Assembly: GCF_934754935.1 (NCBI RefSeq)
Contig: NZ_CAKVJB010000027.1
Span: forward strand, 1 to 35,428
Direction of reading: 5' to 3'
DNA length: 35,428 nucleotides
Source: an uncultured Holdemanella sp.
Lineage (GTDB): Bacteria; Bacillota_I; Bacilli_A; Erysipelotrichales; Erysipelotrichaceae
The notes beneath the pieces are model-generated. The model did no database searches, was not told the origin of the DNA, and worked only from the letters and a program-made list of their open reading frames with translations. The position numbers were made by a program, and so were the translations under genes. The first letter of the stretch is position 1. Each line of letters opens with the position of its first letter. Positions 17,200 through 24,548 of the stretch are shown here, in pieces.

Positions 17200-17235
17200 A
17201 AAAAGGTGTTGGTTTTAAATTTCCAACATCTTTTC
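17200..17235. terminator. Bidirectional terminator between the DUF885 and DUF4143 genes
   Basis: AAAAGGTGTTGG and CCAACATCTTTT form a stem between convergent genes, with T-rich tails on both strands. It covers the end of the ATPase gene. Confidence 0.82.
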
Positions 17236-18528
17236 TTTATACATCAATATCCATTCTTCCACATCATACAAAGGAATGTTTGTGACTTGTTTAAATGTAC
17301 GATATGAAGACATTGAAAATTTCCAACCTTCCATATCCTCATTCTCATTTAATAATGCATTCATACTTTTTGATTTTAAATTCTCTTCTGCCTTAACCTC
17401 AATTGGATATACACTTTGTAGTTGAACTACAAAATCAATTTCATTTGTAGAATTTTCATTATTATAGTATTTTGGCGTAACATTACAAGCCACTATTTGT
17501 TGAGCTACATATTGCTCCGTAAAAGCACCCTTATATTCTTTAAATACATTATCTCCTATTAAAATATTTTTTGCGGGAGCATCCACCATTGCACCAAGAA
17601 GCCCTAAATCAAGTAAGTAAAGTTTAAATGCATTAAACTCTTCATAGAATTTAAGTGGCATGCATACTTTATTAATACGGTTCACTCGAAACACCAAGCC
17701 AGCATCCACAAGCCATTGAATCGCATCCTCGAACTCTTTTGCACGCCCACCTTTTTTCAACATTCCGTAAATGAATTTTTTATTTTCCTTTGCCAATTGT
17801 GCAGGAACAGAATCCCACACTAAATTTACTTTGGTCAATAAGTTTCCAGGTATATGTTTTGAAAAATCTTGTCGATAGTTTAAAAGAATTCTATTTTGTA
17901 TTTCGCGAACATGAAATATTTCCTTGGTTTGCGCATAATACTTTACGACTTCTGGCATACCACCAACATAATAATATTGACGTAAATAATTCTTTAGCTT
18001 TTCATGGAACACATCCATCTCTTTCCAATTATGTTGTTCCATCTGTTCTACCAATATATCTTCATGTAATGCCAACAAGAATTCTTTAAATGACATTGGA
18101 TATAAAGTTAATTGATCCACTTTTCCCACTGGAAACCCTGTTGATTGGTGTAAAGTAATACCCAACAAGCTTCCTGCTACAACAATATGATATTCCGGTG
18201 CTTTTTCTTGGAAATATTTTAATGCCGTTAACCCTAATGGACATTCCTGTATTTCATCTAGAATAATCAATGTATTTCCTTTTTCAATTCGCGTGTTTGA
18301 GAGAGCAGAGAAACTTAAGATCAAACGCTTCACATCAAAATCGTAGAACATTTCTTTCATTTCATTATTATTATCACAATTGATATAAACTACATTTTTA
18401 TATTCTTTTTTCCCAAATTCATTTAAAATCCAAGTCTTTCCCGTCTGTCTTGCGCCATTTAAAATCAAAGGTTTGCGGTAGCTACTATTTTTCCACTTAA
18501 CTAAATCATTATATATATATCGATACAC
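17215..18528 (-). CDS. AAA-type ATP-binding protein with DUF4143
   Basis: 437 residues. Walker A is GARQTGKTW (about 25-33) and Walker B is TLIILDEIQECP near 90, then VVAGSLLG; the C-terminal half is DUF4143, ending with a PD-(D/E)XK-like patch (NEIDFVVQ...YPIEVKAE). Such proteins are widespread, often horizontally moved and of unproven function; a nuclease-like role is possible. The start is a GTG with GGAGGGG about eight bases upstream. Four phased repeats lie upstream (18556-18672), between this gene and fic. Confidence 0.88.
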   Translation of the reverse strand: MYRYIYNDLVKWKNSSYRKPLILNGARQTGKTWILNEFGKKEYKNVVYINCDNNNEMKEMFYDFDVKRLILSFSALSNTRIEKGNTLIILDEIQECPLGLTALKYFQEKAPEYHIVVAGSLLGITLHQSTGFPVGKVDQLTLYPMSFKEFLLALHEDILVEQMEQHNWKEMDVFHEKLKNYLRQYYYVGGMPEVVKYYAQTKEIFHVREIQNRILLNYRQDFSKHIPGNLLTKVNLVWDSVPAQLAKENKKFIYGMLKKGGRAKEFEDAIQWLVDAGLVFRVNRINKVCMPLKFYEEFNAFKLYLLDLGLLGAMVDAPAKNILIGDNVFKEYKGAFTEQYVAQQIVACNVTPKYYNNENSTNEIDFVVQLQSVYPIEVKAEENLKSKSMNALLNENEDMEGWKFSMSSYRTFKQVTNIPLYDVEEWILMYKEKMLEI

Positions 18529-18555
18529 AAAACATCCCCTCCTTTAATCTAATTT

Positions 18556-18672
18556 TACATTTTTCTAGGGGAATATTCCACTATATTTAACACTTTTCTA
18601 GGGGAATATCTGAAGAAAATTACATTTTTCTAGGGGAATGTTATAAATCATTTAACATTTTTCCAGAGGAAA
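18556..18672. repeat. Four phased repeats, core ACATTTTTCTAGGGGAAT, at 32-33 bp intervals
   Basis: Copies begin near 18557, 18590, 18622 and 18655. The first three share TTTTCTAGGGGAAT; the copy nearest fic is degenerate (TTTTTCCAGAGGAAA). The period is close to three helical turns, putting all sites on one DNA face, as expected for operators bound cooperatively. They lie in the leader or promoter of the DUF4143 ATPase gene. Confidence 0.85.
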
Positions 18673-18697
18673 CGTAATCAATATATCAATTTTTCAT

Positions 18698-19777
18698 TTA
18701 ATAATTTCTTTTTCCTACAAACACATTATATACACTTGTGTAACGATAACTCTTTTTACGTACCGAATCATCGTACGAGACTACATTTAATTCTTCCATC
18801 TTCTGAATTGTACGATTGATTGTTGATTTCGATAATCCTGTCATATCTTCTAATTCTTTTTTAGTAAATACAACTTGGGAAAGAATAATTGGCATAATCT
18901 TATATAGTGTTGCACTATGGATTGTTTCCATTTTTGCCATATCTTCCTTGTAGATTCTATCTATTTCATTCATTTTATAAATAAAGTTATTGCACTGATC
19001 CACTACGCATTGAAGGAAAAATTTGATATATCCTAAATAATTTCCTTTACGACTTTCCATTAGATTAAATTGATATGCAGGCTTATACAATTCTAATATT
19101 TCAGACATATATAATATTGGTTTATCTTGTTCAAACCTTGCCATTTGAATAGGAATCAAAGCTCTTCCAAGTCGTCCATTTCCATCTGAATATGCATGAA
19201 TTGTTTCAAATTGTGCATGAGATAATGCCACATTAATTAAATATGGATCAACAAACTCATCATTCATATATTCATACAAATTTTCTAATAAACCTGATAC
19301 ATTTTCTGGTGCAGGAGGAATAAATATCGCATTCTCAATACCCGCACCTTTAGGCCCAATCCAATTTTGAGTTGTACGAATATGACCTGGCTTCTTTTTA
19401 GAACCACGAACACTATCCAACAAAAGCCTATGCATCGTATTCACCAATTCAAAATCAATATCTTTTCCATTATTAATTTTTTCATATGCATATTCTACAG
19501 TTTTCTTTAAATTTTGAATTTCTTTATTATCATCCGTTTCTTCCATATACTTTAAATAATACATTTCATCTTGAGAAATCTGCGTTCCTTCAATTTGAGT
19601 TGATTTTAAACTCTCACTCAACAAAATAGAATCTAAAAAATATTTTGAATCAAAGTCCAAAGTCTGTAATTTAACCTTATATTCTGTATATTTTGAATTT
19701 GCCTGAGACAATAATCTTAATAAGTCTTTATCCATTTTATAATTCACTGGATATAAATCCGCACTAAAAGGTGTCAT
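18698..19777 (-). CDS. Fic family protein (AMP-transferase type) with winged helix
   Basis: 359 residues. The catalytic motif is HAYSDGNGR (His194 to Arg202), a Tyr variant of HxFxxGNGR. An inhibitory motif S-T-Q-I-E-G (Ser59 to Gly64) near the N-terminus places it in the class with N-terminal self-inhibition. The C-terminus is a winged helix-turn-helix (FTKKELEDMTGLSKSTINRTIQKM). Fic enzymes usually transfer AMP from ATP onto a target protein. The winged helix suggests the protein also binds DNA, perhaps its own promoter, which carries repeated GTGTCA/GAGTCA words, one of them overlapping the start codon. AGGAG precedes the ATG. Confidence 0.93.
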   Translation of the reverse strand: MTPFSADLYPVNYKMDKDLLRLLSQANSKYTEYKVKLQTLDFDSKYFLDSILLSESLKSTQIEGTQISQDEMYYLKYMEETDDNKEIQNLKKTVEYAYEKINNGKDIDFELVNTMHRLLLDSVRGSKKKPGHIRTTQNWIGPKGAGIENAIFIPPAPENVSGLLENLYEYMNDEFVDPYLINVALSHAQFETIHAYSDGNGRLGRALIPIQMARFEQDKPILYMSEILELYKPAYQFNLMESRKGNYLGYIKFFLQCVVDQCNNFIYKMNEIDRIYKEDMAKMETIHSATLYKIMPIILSQVVFTKKELEDMTGLSKSTINRTIQKMEELNVVSYDDSVRKKSYRYTSVYNVFVGKRNY

Positions 19778-19991
19778 TTTTTCTATCTCCTAACTTTATT
19801 TATCCTATTTTACCATGAAAAAGTGTCATATTTTCAGATTTTGACTCATTTTACTACTTTTTTAATGTGCTTTGGTTCAAATTTTCTTATTTTGACACCT
19901 TTTTATGCTTTTTTACCCCATTTTGAGTCAGACTTGACTCATTCTGACTTATTTTCAACAGAAAAAGTGTCATTTTTTTAAATTATGACAC
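19771..19991. promoter_or_regulatory. Cluster of GTGTCA and GAGTCA half-sites upstream of fic
   Basis: GTGTCA or its complement occurs at 19771, 19823, 19893, 19967 and 19986; GAGTCA or its complement occurs at 19842, 19925 and 19935. Two pairs are inverted: GAGTCA-gact-TGACTC (19925-19940), and GTGTCA with TGACAC across 13 bases (19967-19991). The region is otherwise almost pure A/T. Likely operator array, possibly for the Fic protein's own winged helix. Confidence 0.55.
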
Positions 19992-20126
19992 CTCCAAAAG
20001 AATATTTTCAATTGATTTTTCACCTTTGAGTATTTTTATTTACTTAAGGTAGTGAACTACTCGGCTACAAACAACCCAGCTTCTTGCTTCAACTTCCATT
20101 GTTTGATTAATACAAATTTGTATTTT

Positions 20127-20467
20127 CAGGTCTTATACGATATCTGGGACCGACAAAGCTATCTGGAAACCTCAAAAGGAAAGTTGTCCACTACGGCTAC
20201 ATCGAAAAGCTCCTTGAGCATCTTGGTGAACTCTTCAATATCAGAGAAATTTCCTTCGAATGCTGGGGAACTGTACAGTTTGTACAGAACCGTAAAGGCG
20301 TGATCTTTACTGTTGTTCCATTCGGTCATGGAGTTAAGGATGTGTCACCTCCTACAAAAGAACTCATGAAGCTAACACTGGAACAAAAACTGTCCCACAG
20401 CGGTCATCCGGTGCTTCTGTCTACGATGACAGAGGAATCCTTTTTATTTGAATATAGTGCGATTTGA
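20127..20467 (+). pseudogene. terL: Frameshifted fragment of a phage terminase large subunit
   Basis: Translation in one frame gives VLYDIWDRQSYLETSKG; a second frame, from about 20180, continues KVVHYGYIEKLLEHLGELFN and later SPPTKELMKLTLEQKLSHSG and HPVL. These match the nuclease half of Terminase_1-type TerL proteins (GYIEK, NIREI, the SPPTKE segment, GGHPVL). The frame switches near 20178 and the reading ends after HPVL in unrelated residues. No other phage gene is nearby, so this is a prophage relic. Local GC is higher than its surroundings, in keeping with foreign origin. Confidence 0.72.
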
Positions 20468-20551
20468 ACATAATATGTCTTGAGTTTATAGTTTTGGGGA
20501 GCATTGTTGTATTATAATTATAATAATTGTTCCCTACAAGGAGGAAAAATC

Positions 20552-20664
20552 ATGCCCGTACAATATAGTGAAATACAAGAATTGCTCAGAAGTCGCGCCG
20601 ATCTTCACGCTAGGCTTAATTTGATGCCATACGATGGAACACCTGAAATCAAAGAACGTGGCGA
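20552..20664 (+). pseudogene. Truncated N-terminus of an unidentified protein
   Basis: AAGGAGG lies seven bases before an ATG that begins MPVQYSEIQELLRSRADLHARLNL and continues to about KERGDK. It then runs into the lacI-side hairpin and antisense sequence of that gene, where similarity to ordinary coding sequence ends (the frame stays open to 20791). The opening looks like a genuine conserved gene start. I cannot name the family with confidence. It appears to be cut by the junction with the lacI segment. Confidence 0.5.
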
Positions 20665-20701
20665 CAAGAAAAGACTTTTCCTACGAAAAAGTCTTTTCTT
20701 G
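20665..20701. terminator. Perfect 15-bp inverted repeat downstream of the LacI-type gene
   Basis: CAAGAAAAGACTTTT (20665-20679) is exactly complementary to AAAAGTCTTTTCTTG (20687-20701), with a seven-base loop. It lies just past the lacI-type stop codon. The T-runs are within the stem rather than after it, so it may be a terminator of moderate strength. Confidence 0.65.
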
Positions 20702-20728
20702 ATCAACTTCACAGTAATCCTCCTAATA

Positions 20729-21724
20729 TTAGAACTGTGTTGTATTTCGCTTAATAAATTTACATGGAATCTCCATTTTTTGTCGAACTGATTTTCCCGC
20801 AAGAATTTTAATAAGCGAATCAACCGCAATTTCACTTAACTCTTCTTCTTGTGAATCAATAGAACTCATTTCCGGATAGCAACAAACACATAGTTCTGAG
20901 TTATTGAATCCAACGACATTGACATCTTCAGGAATCGACTTATTGATTTGATGCACATATTTAAGTGCACCAACAGCCATCGCATCATCACTGGCGATTA
21001 CGGCATCAAAATCTAACTTTTTCTTTGTCAGTAAATCTCTTGCCTTTAATACGTTATTTGGCATAAATATCTTGTATTCTTCCTGCACCTTTAAACCATT
21101 ATCAATCAGTGCATCTTGATATCCCTCTAATTTTTTTACTGTGCTGTACGAATTGGCATCATACAAAAACACAATTTTCTTCCTTCCAACTTCGATTAGA
21201 TTACATACAGTATCATAAACCGCTTTATAATTATCTGTTAAAACACAATATACTCCTGGCACTCGAATGTAACCATTCATAAGTACCACAGGAACTTTCT
21301 GGGCAGCATCTTTAAGGTATTGAATATCATTCTGTCCGCAATCCCCTGCATAATGTGAACCGACTAATATCATCGCATCAATTCTTCGATCCAATAATAT
21401 TTTTACAGCTTCCACTTTTTCTTCATAATCAAAGCCACTACACATTAAAATCGAGTCATATCCATACTTGCGTAAATTCTTTTCTAAATACGCAATCGCA
21501 CTTGCCATATAACGATCGGATACATCTGGGCAAACCAAGCCAACCGTTTTAACCGAATTTAATCCTAAGCCTCTGGCAAATACATTGGGTGTGTAATCAT
21601 ACTCATTCATAACGTCCCAGACTTTCTTTTTCGTTTTTTCTGAAACCTTAGGACTATTATTGATTACTCGCGATACTGTCGCAATCGATACGCCTGATAA
21701 TTTGGCAATGTCATAAATGTTCAT
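20729..21724 (-). CDS. LacI family transcriptional regulator
   Basis: 331 residues from the ATG at 21724. The helix-turn-helix is MNIYDIAKLSGVSIATVSRV and the hinge NNSPKVSEKTKKKVWDVM; a periplasmic-binding-protein-like sugar sensor follows. GAGGAG lies nine bases before this ATG. A longer frame to 21805 would place 27 unrelated residues before the helix-turn-helix and is rejected. The gene is divergent from a relic of uxaA and kdgK, and two palindromes TGCAAGTACTTACA and TGTAAACACTTACA lie in the gap. It probably once controlled hexuronate use; its present targets are unknown. Confidence 0.92.
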   Translation of the reverse strand: MNIYDIAKLSGVSIATVSRVINNSPKVSEKTKKKVWDVMNEYDYTPNVFARGLGLNSVKTVGLVCPDVSDRYMASAIAYLEKNLRKYGYDSILMCSGFDYEEKVEAVKILLDRRIDAMILVGSHYAGDCGQNDIQYLKDAAQKVPVVLMNGYIRVPGVYCVLTDNYKAVYDTVCNLIEVGRKKIVFLYDANSYSTVKKLEGYQDALIDNGLKVQEEYKIFMPNNVLKARDLLTKKKLDFDAVIASDDAMAVGALKYVHQINKSIPEDVNVVGFNNSELCVCCYPEMSSIDSQEEELSEIAVDSLIKILAGKSVRQKMEIPCKFIKRNTTQF

Positions 21725-21765
21725 AATTGTTTCACTCCTCAACCCTATTCCAACGCACTGAAAAT

Positions 21766-21978
21766 TGCAAGTACTTACATCATATTTCTTGTTGTAGCCA
21801 CTCACATTTCATAAGTCAATTTTTTTTAAAATCGTTTTCACACTTGTAATTAAGGGGTTATTATCTCTTTTTCTATATTTTATCAAAAAACAGATATGAA
21901 ACATACTTATTTGTAAGCTTTTTAAATTTTTCTATTGCTTTATTCAAAAAACAGGGTTGTTCTGTGTAAACACTTACA
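21766..21978. promoter_or_regulatory. Two LacI-type operators between lacI and the hexuronate relic
   Basis: TGCAAGTACTTACA (21766-21779) and TGTAAACACTTACA (21965-21978) are palindromes with shared arms TGYAA and TTACA. The first lies about 42 bases upstream of the lacI-type start, the second about 35 bases before the uxaA relic begins. This arrangement fits a regulator that controls itself and a divergent operon. A cre-like sequence TGAAAACGATTTTA lies between them on the minus strand near 21830. Confidence 0.6.
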
Positions 21979-22012
21979 TCTGACATTTAAAATATAGACA
22001 GGTAGAAATTGT

Positions 22013-22225
22013 GCAAAAATTTATAAGATTCATTTTAACGACTTGGTAACTGTTGCACCATGTCCTCTAGAAAAAGGGACTATATGTAATGTCGATGGAC
22101 AAGAAATTACACTTATTGAAGATATTGCCCAAAGACATAAATTTACGTTGAAAGATATTGAAAAGGATTAACCTATTATTAAATATGGATATCCTATTGG
22201 AATCGCGAAGGATATAAAGAAGTAG
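22013..22225 (+). pseudogene. uxaA: N-terminal relic of altronate dehydratase
   Basis: One frame gives KIYKIHFNDLVTVAPCPLEK, then ITLIEDIAQRHKFTLKDIEKD, an in-frame TAA at 22169-22171, and on to PIIKYGYPIGIAKDIKK before a second stop. This matches the SAF domain at the front of UxaA (EKGT, ITLxEDI, HKFALKDI, PIIKYGYPIG). UxaA dehydrates D-altronate to 2-keto-3-deoxygluconate. The remaining 400 or so residues are absent. The end merges with a kdgK relic read in another frame. Confidence 0.65.
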
Positions 22226-22533
22226 CTATCACATTAAGAGAGACTATCAATGCCAATATCAACAACTGGTCCGCTATGTTGTATGATGGAAAAGATTACT
22301 ATTTCTCAAATAAATACAAGATGCAGATTGTAGACAGAGTCGATGGTGTAGATAGCTTTGGCGCTGGATTGATTGCAGCAAGTCTAGAAGGATATGATGC
22401 AAAAGTCAATAATCGAATTTTGATAGCTGCAAGTTGTTTAAAACACTCCATTGAAGGTGATTTCAACATAGTGAGTATGGACGAAGTGTTGCAATTAGCT
22501 GGTGGAGACGGTTCAGGACACGTCCAAAAATAA
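22198..22533 (+). pseudogene. kdgK: C-terminal relic of 2-keto-3-deoxygluconate kinase
   Basis: A frame open from about 22198 to the TAA near 22531 reads NREGYKEVAITLRETINANI, then NNWSAMLYDGKDYYFS, the PfkB signature DSFGAGLIAASLEGYD, and ends LAGGDGSGHVQK. These match the C-terminal half of KdgK. The catalytic Asp (DSFGAG) is kept, though the preceding GG is GV. The substrate-binding first half is missing and there is no ribosome binding site, so it is not functional. KdgK acts directly after UxaA in hexuronate catabolism. Confidence 0.72.
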
Positions 22534-22642
22534 ACCAATTATTTGGTAGCAACAGATTACTATTATGTATTTATTTCTCCTATTCCAACAACAATACTTA
22601 CATTAAAATATCCTAATCGTAGTATCTGTTTCTATATATAAC

Positions 22643-22686
22643 AAAATGACCGATATTTCACTCCCACTGAATATCGGCCATTTTAT
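22643..22686 (-). terminator. Intrinsic terminator after the ROK gene
   Basis: On the minus strand AAAATGGCCGATATTCAGT pairs with TGAAATATCGGTCATTTT across a short loop. It sits seven bases beyond the ROK stop codon and ends the sugar operon. Confidence 0.87.
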
Positions 22687-22692
22687 TGTGTG

Positions 22693-23583
22693 TTAACTAT
22701 TAAATGCTAAACAAGCCGCTCCTAATAGTCCGCTATCTTCATTTAGAGTTGATTTTCTTACTTTTACTAATGGTTCAACTACTGGATATACCTTTGTTTT
22801 TACTAAGCTTTCAACATCTTCTACAAATCCAGGAATCTTTAAAGCTACAGATCCTCCTAGAATTACAATTTCCGGATCAATAAATGCTTGAATACCAGCA
22901 ATAAAGTTTGCCAAATACAATTTAGCATCGTCCATAATCTTTTGTGCTTCTAAATTTCCTTTTAAAGCTAAATCATTTACTTCTCCTGCATGAGCTACAA
23001 TTAAGCCTGCTTTTTCTGCACGTTGCTCAATGGCAGTTCCACTACAAATTGCTTCTACGCCGCCTGGATAAATGCTTCCGTGACTTGGCCCATTATCCCA
23101 TAAACATACATTGGCTACTTCATTTGCAAATCCATGAGCTCCTTGGAATACTTTTTTATTAATTACAAGTCCTGCTCCAAGTCCTGTGGAAACAGTTAAG
23201 TATTGAACAATATTATACTCTTTTCCTTCCCCAATTATAGCTTCTGCAAGAGCTGCAAGATTTGCATCATTTTCTAAATAGACAGGTTTATGAATCAGAT
23301 TTTCTAATTCTTTTGTGATACAAAGTCCATGCCACTTTCCATGTAGATTTGGTGTAGTTAAAATTTTCCCTTCAATCAAATCTAATGGACCTGGACATGA
23401 CATTCCTACTCCAACAATTTCTTTATCAAACCTTTCAATGGCTTGTTTAATTTTAAATAGGGTAATATCTGGATTATCGGCATCAGTAGAGAATTGTGCT
23501 CTTTCCTCAATTTTATATTTTTCATCAATCAACGCTACTCGTGTATTGGTTCCTCCAATATCAATTGCGACTGCATATTTCAT
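22693..23583 (-). CDS. ROK family sugar kinase-like protein without the zinc motif
   Basis: 296 residues. ATP-binding DIGGTNTRVALID at the N-terminus, the catalytic region ENDANLAALAEA (Asp about 101), VSTGLGAGLVINKKVFQGAHG and the C-terminal ILGGSVAL fit the ROK family, without the DNA-binding domain of ROK repressors. The usual zinc-binding CxCGxxGC motif is replaced by GPSHGSIYPGGVEAICSG, and the GH of the preceding EIGH is changed to AN, so the zinc site is absent. Most likely a sugar kinase of the PTS locus, but its substrate is open. A hairpin upstream separates it from the aldolase gene. Confidence 0.85.
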   Translation of the reverse strand: MKYAVAIDIGGTNTRVALIDEKYKIEERAQFSTDADNPDITLFKIKQAIERFDKEIVGVGMSCPGPLDLIEGKILTTPNLHGKWHGLCITKELENLIHKPVYLENDANLAALAEAIIGEGKEYNIVQYLTVSTGLGAGLVINKKVFQGAHGFANEVANVCLWDNGPSHGSIYPGGVEAICSGTAIEQRAEKAGLIVAHAGEVNDLALKGNLEAQKIMDDAKLYLANFIAGIQAFIDPEIVILGGSVALKIPGFVEDVESLVKTKVYPVVEPLVKVRKSTLNEDSGLLGAACLAFNS

Positions 23584-23605
23584 TGTATATTCTCCATTCT
23601 ATAGA

Positions 23606-23631
23606 AAAAGGAAACTCAAGGTTTCCTTTTA
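23606..23631 (-). terminator. Intrinsic terminator between aldolase and ROK genes
   Basis: On the minus strand AAAAGGAAAC and GTTTCCTTTT are perfectly complementary across a five-base loop and the T-run continues. It lies between the aldolase stop codon and the ROK gene, so it may lower or cut transcription into the ROK gene. Confidence 0.8.
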
Positions 23632-23656
23632 TATGTAATTATCTGCTACTTAATTC

Positions 23657-24526
23657 TTATTCGTAATAACATTTAACTTTGTCTTGAGAGTTAAATAATC
23701 TAATTTTGTCAGCACATACTTTTCCACATGCTTCCATAGCTGCAGGATAGATTTCTAATGGTTCTCTGTATCCTGGGTTTTCATTTAATGTTTTACGTGC
23801 TTGTTCGTAGAATGCAACTTTGATATCACTTGAAATGTTGATTTTGCAGATACCATTCTTAACTGCTTCAGCGATTTCTTCATCTTTATTTGATGATCCA
23901 CCATGTAATACTAATGGTACTGAAACTTGGTCAGTGATTTCTTTTAAGATATCAATACGTAATTCTGGTTTCATATCTTTTGGATAGATACCATGAGCTG
24001 TACCGATAGCACATGCGAATGTATCGATTCCTGTATCTTCAATGAATTGTTTTGCTTCTTCTGGAACTGTGTAGATAACACCTTCAGTTCCACCTTCAAT
24101 AGAGTTACCTGTTGTACCAATTGTACCTAATTCTGATTCTACTGAAACGTTAGCGATGTGTGCTGTTTCAACAACTTTTTTAGTAATAGCAACGTTTTCT
24201 TCGTATGGAAGTTTAGATGCATCGATCATTACTGATGTCATACCTGCTTGAATAGCACGTACTACTGTTTCATATGAATCACCGTGGTCTAAGTGAATAC
24301 ATACAGGAACATCTGTATGAGCTGCTTCATAAAGCATAGCTTGAATTTGTGCGTTTCCAACGAAATTGAATTCATCTGGACTCATTTCCAAAATAACTGG
24401 TGATTTCAATTCTTTTACAGTCTTCATAACTGCTTTTAACAATTGGTCAGATCCAATGTTGAATGCAGGTACTGCAAAGTGGTTTTTTTGTGCTACTGTT
24501 AGCAAATCTTTCATGTTCATTAACAT
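23657..24526 (-). CDS. Class II fructose-bisphosphate aldolase family protein (1)
   Basis: 289 residues. Visible motifs are HLDHGDS (the zinc-binding and catalytic region near residue 82), AIGTAHGIY and VLHGGSSN (zinc ligand His near 208). The class II aldolase family includes fructose-1,6-bisphosphate, tagatose-1,6-bisphosphate and fructose-1-phosphate cleavage. The sequence alone does not settle which. AGGAGG lies nine bases before the ATG. It lies 22 bp after aldolase 2 in the same operon. Confidence 0.93.
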   Translation of the reverse strand: MLMNMKDLLTVAQKNHFAVPAFNIGSDQLLKAVMKTVKELKSPVILEMSPDEFNFVGNAQIQAMLYEAAHTDVPVCIHLDHGDSYETVVRAIQAGMTSVMIDASKLPYEENVAITKKVVETAHIANVSVESELGTIGTTGNSIEGGTEGVIYTVPEEAKQFIEDTGIDTFACAIGTAHGIYPKDMKPELRIDILKEITDQVSVPLVLHGGSSNKDEEIAEAVKNGICKINISSDIKVAFYEQARKTLNENPGYREPLEIYPAAMEACGKVCADKIRLFNSQDKVKCYYE

Positions 24527-24548
24527 AATATGTTACCTCCTATTTAAA

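Noticed and set aside
18556..18672. CRISPR-like array between fic and the ATPase gene
   Set aside because: Units are about 19 bp with 13-14 bp gaps, only three good copies, no cas genes. Operator repeats fit better.
20047..20100. Possible end of an IS200/IS605-type element (GTAGTGAACTAC hairpin)
   Set aside because: No transposase sequence or matching second end is visible, so the hairpin alone does not support it.
20052..20303. 83-residue plus-strand ORF
   Set aside because: Only its middle part matches TerL, and the matching continues in another frame. It is not an intact gene.
20511..20524. ATTATAATTATAAT palindrome before the truncated ORF as an operator
   Set aside because: Simple A/T symmetry of this kind is common by chance in this base composition.
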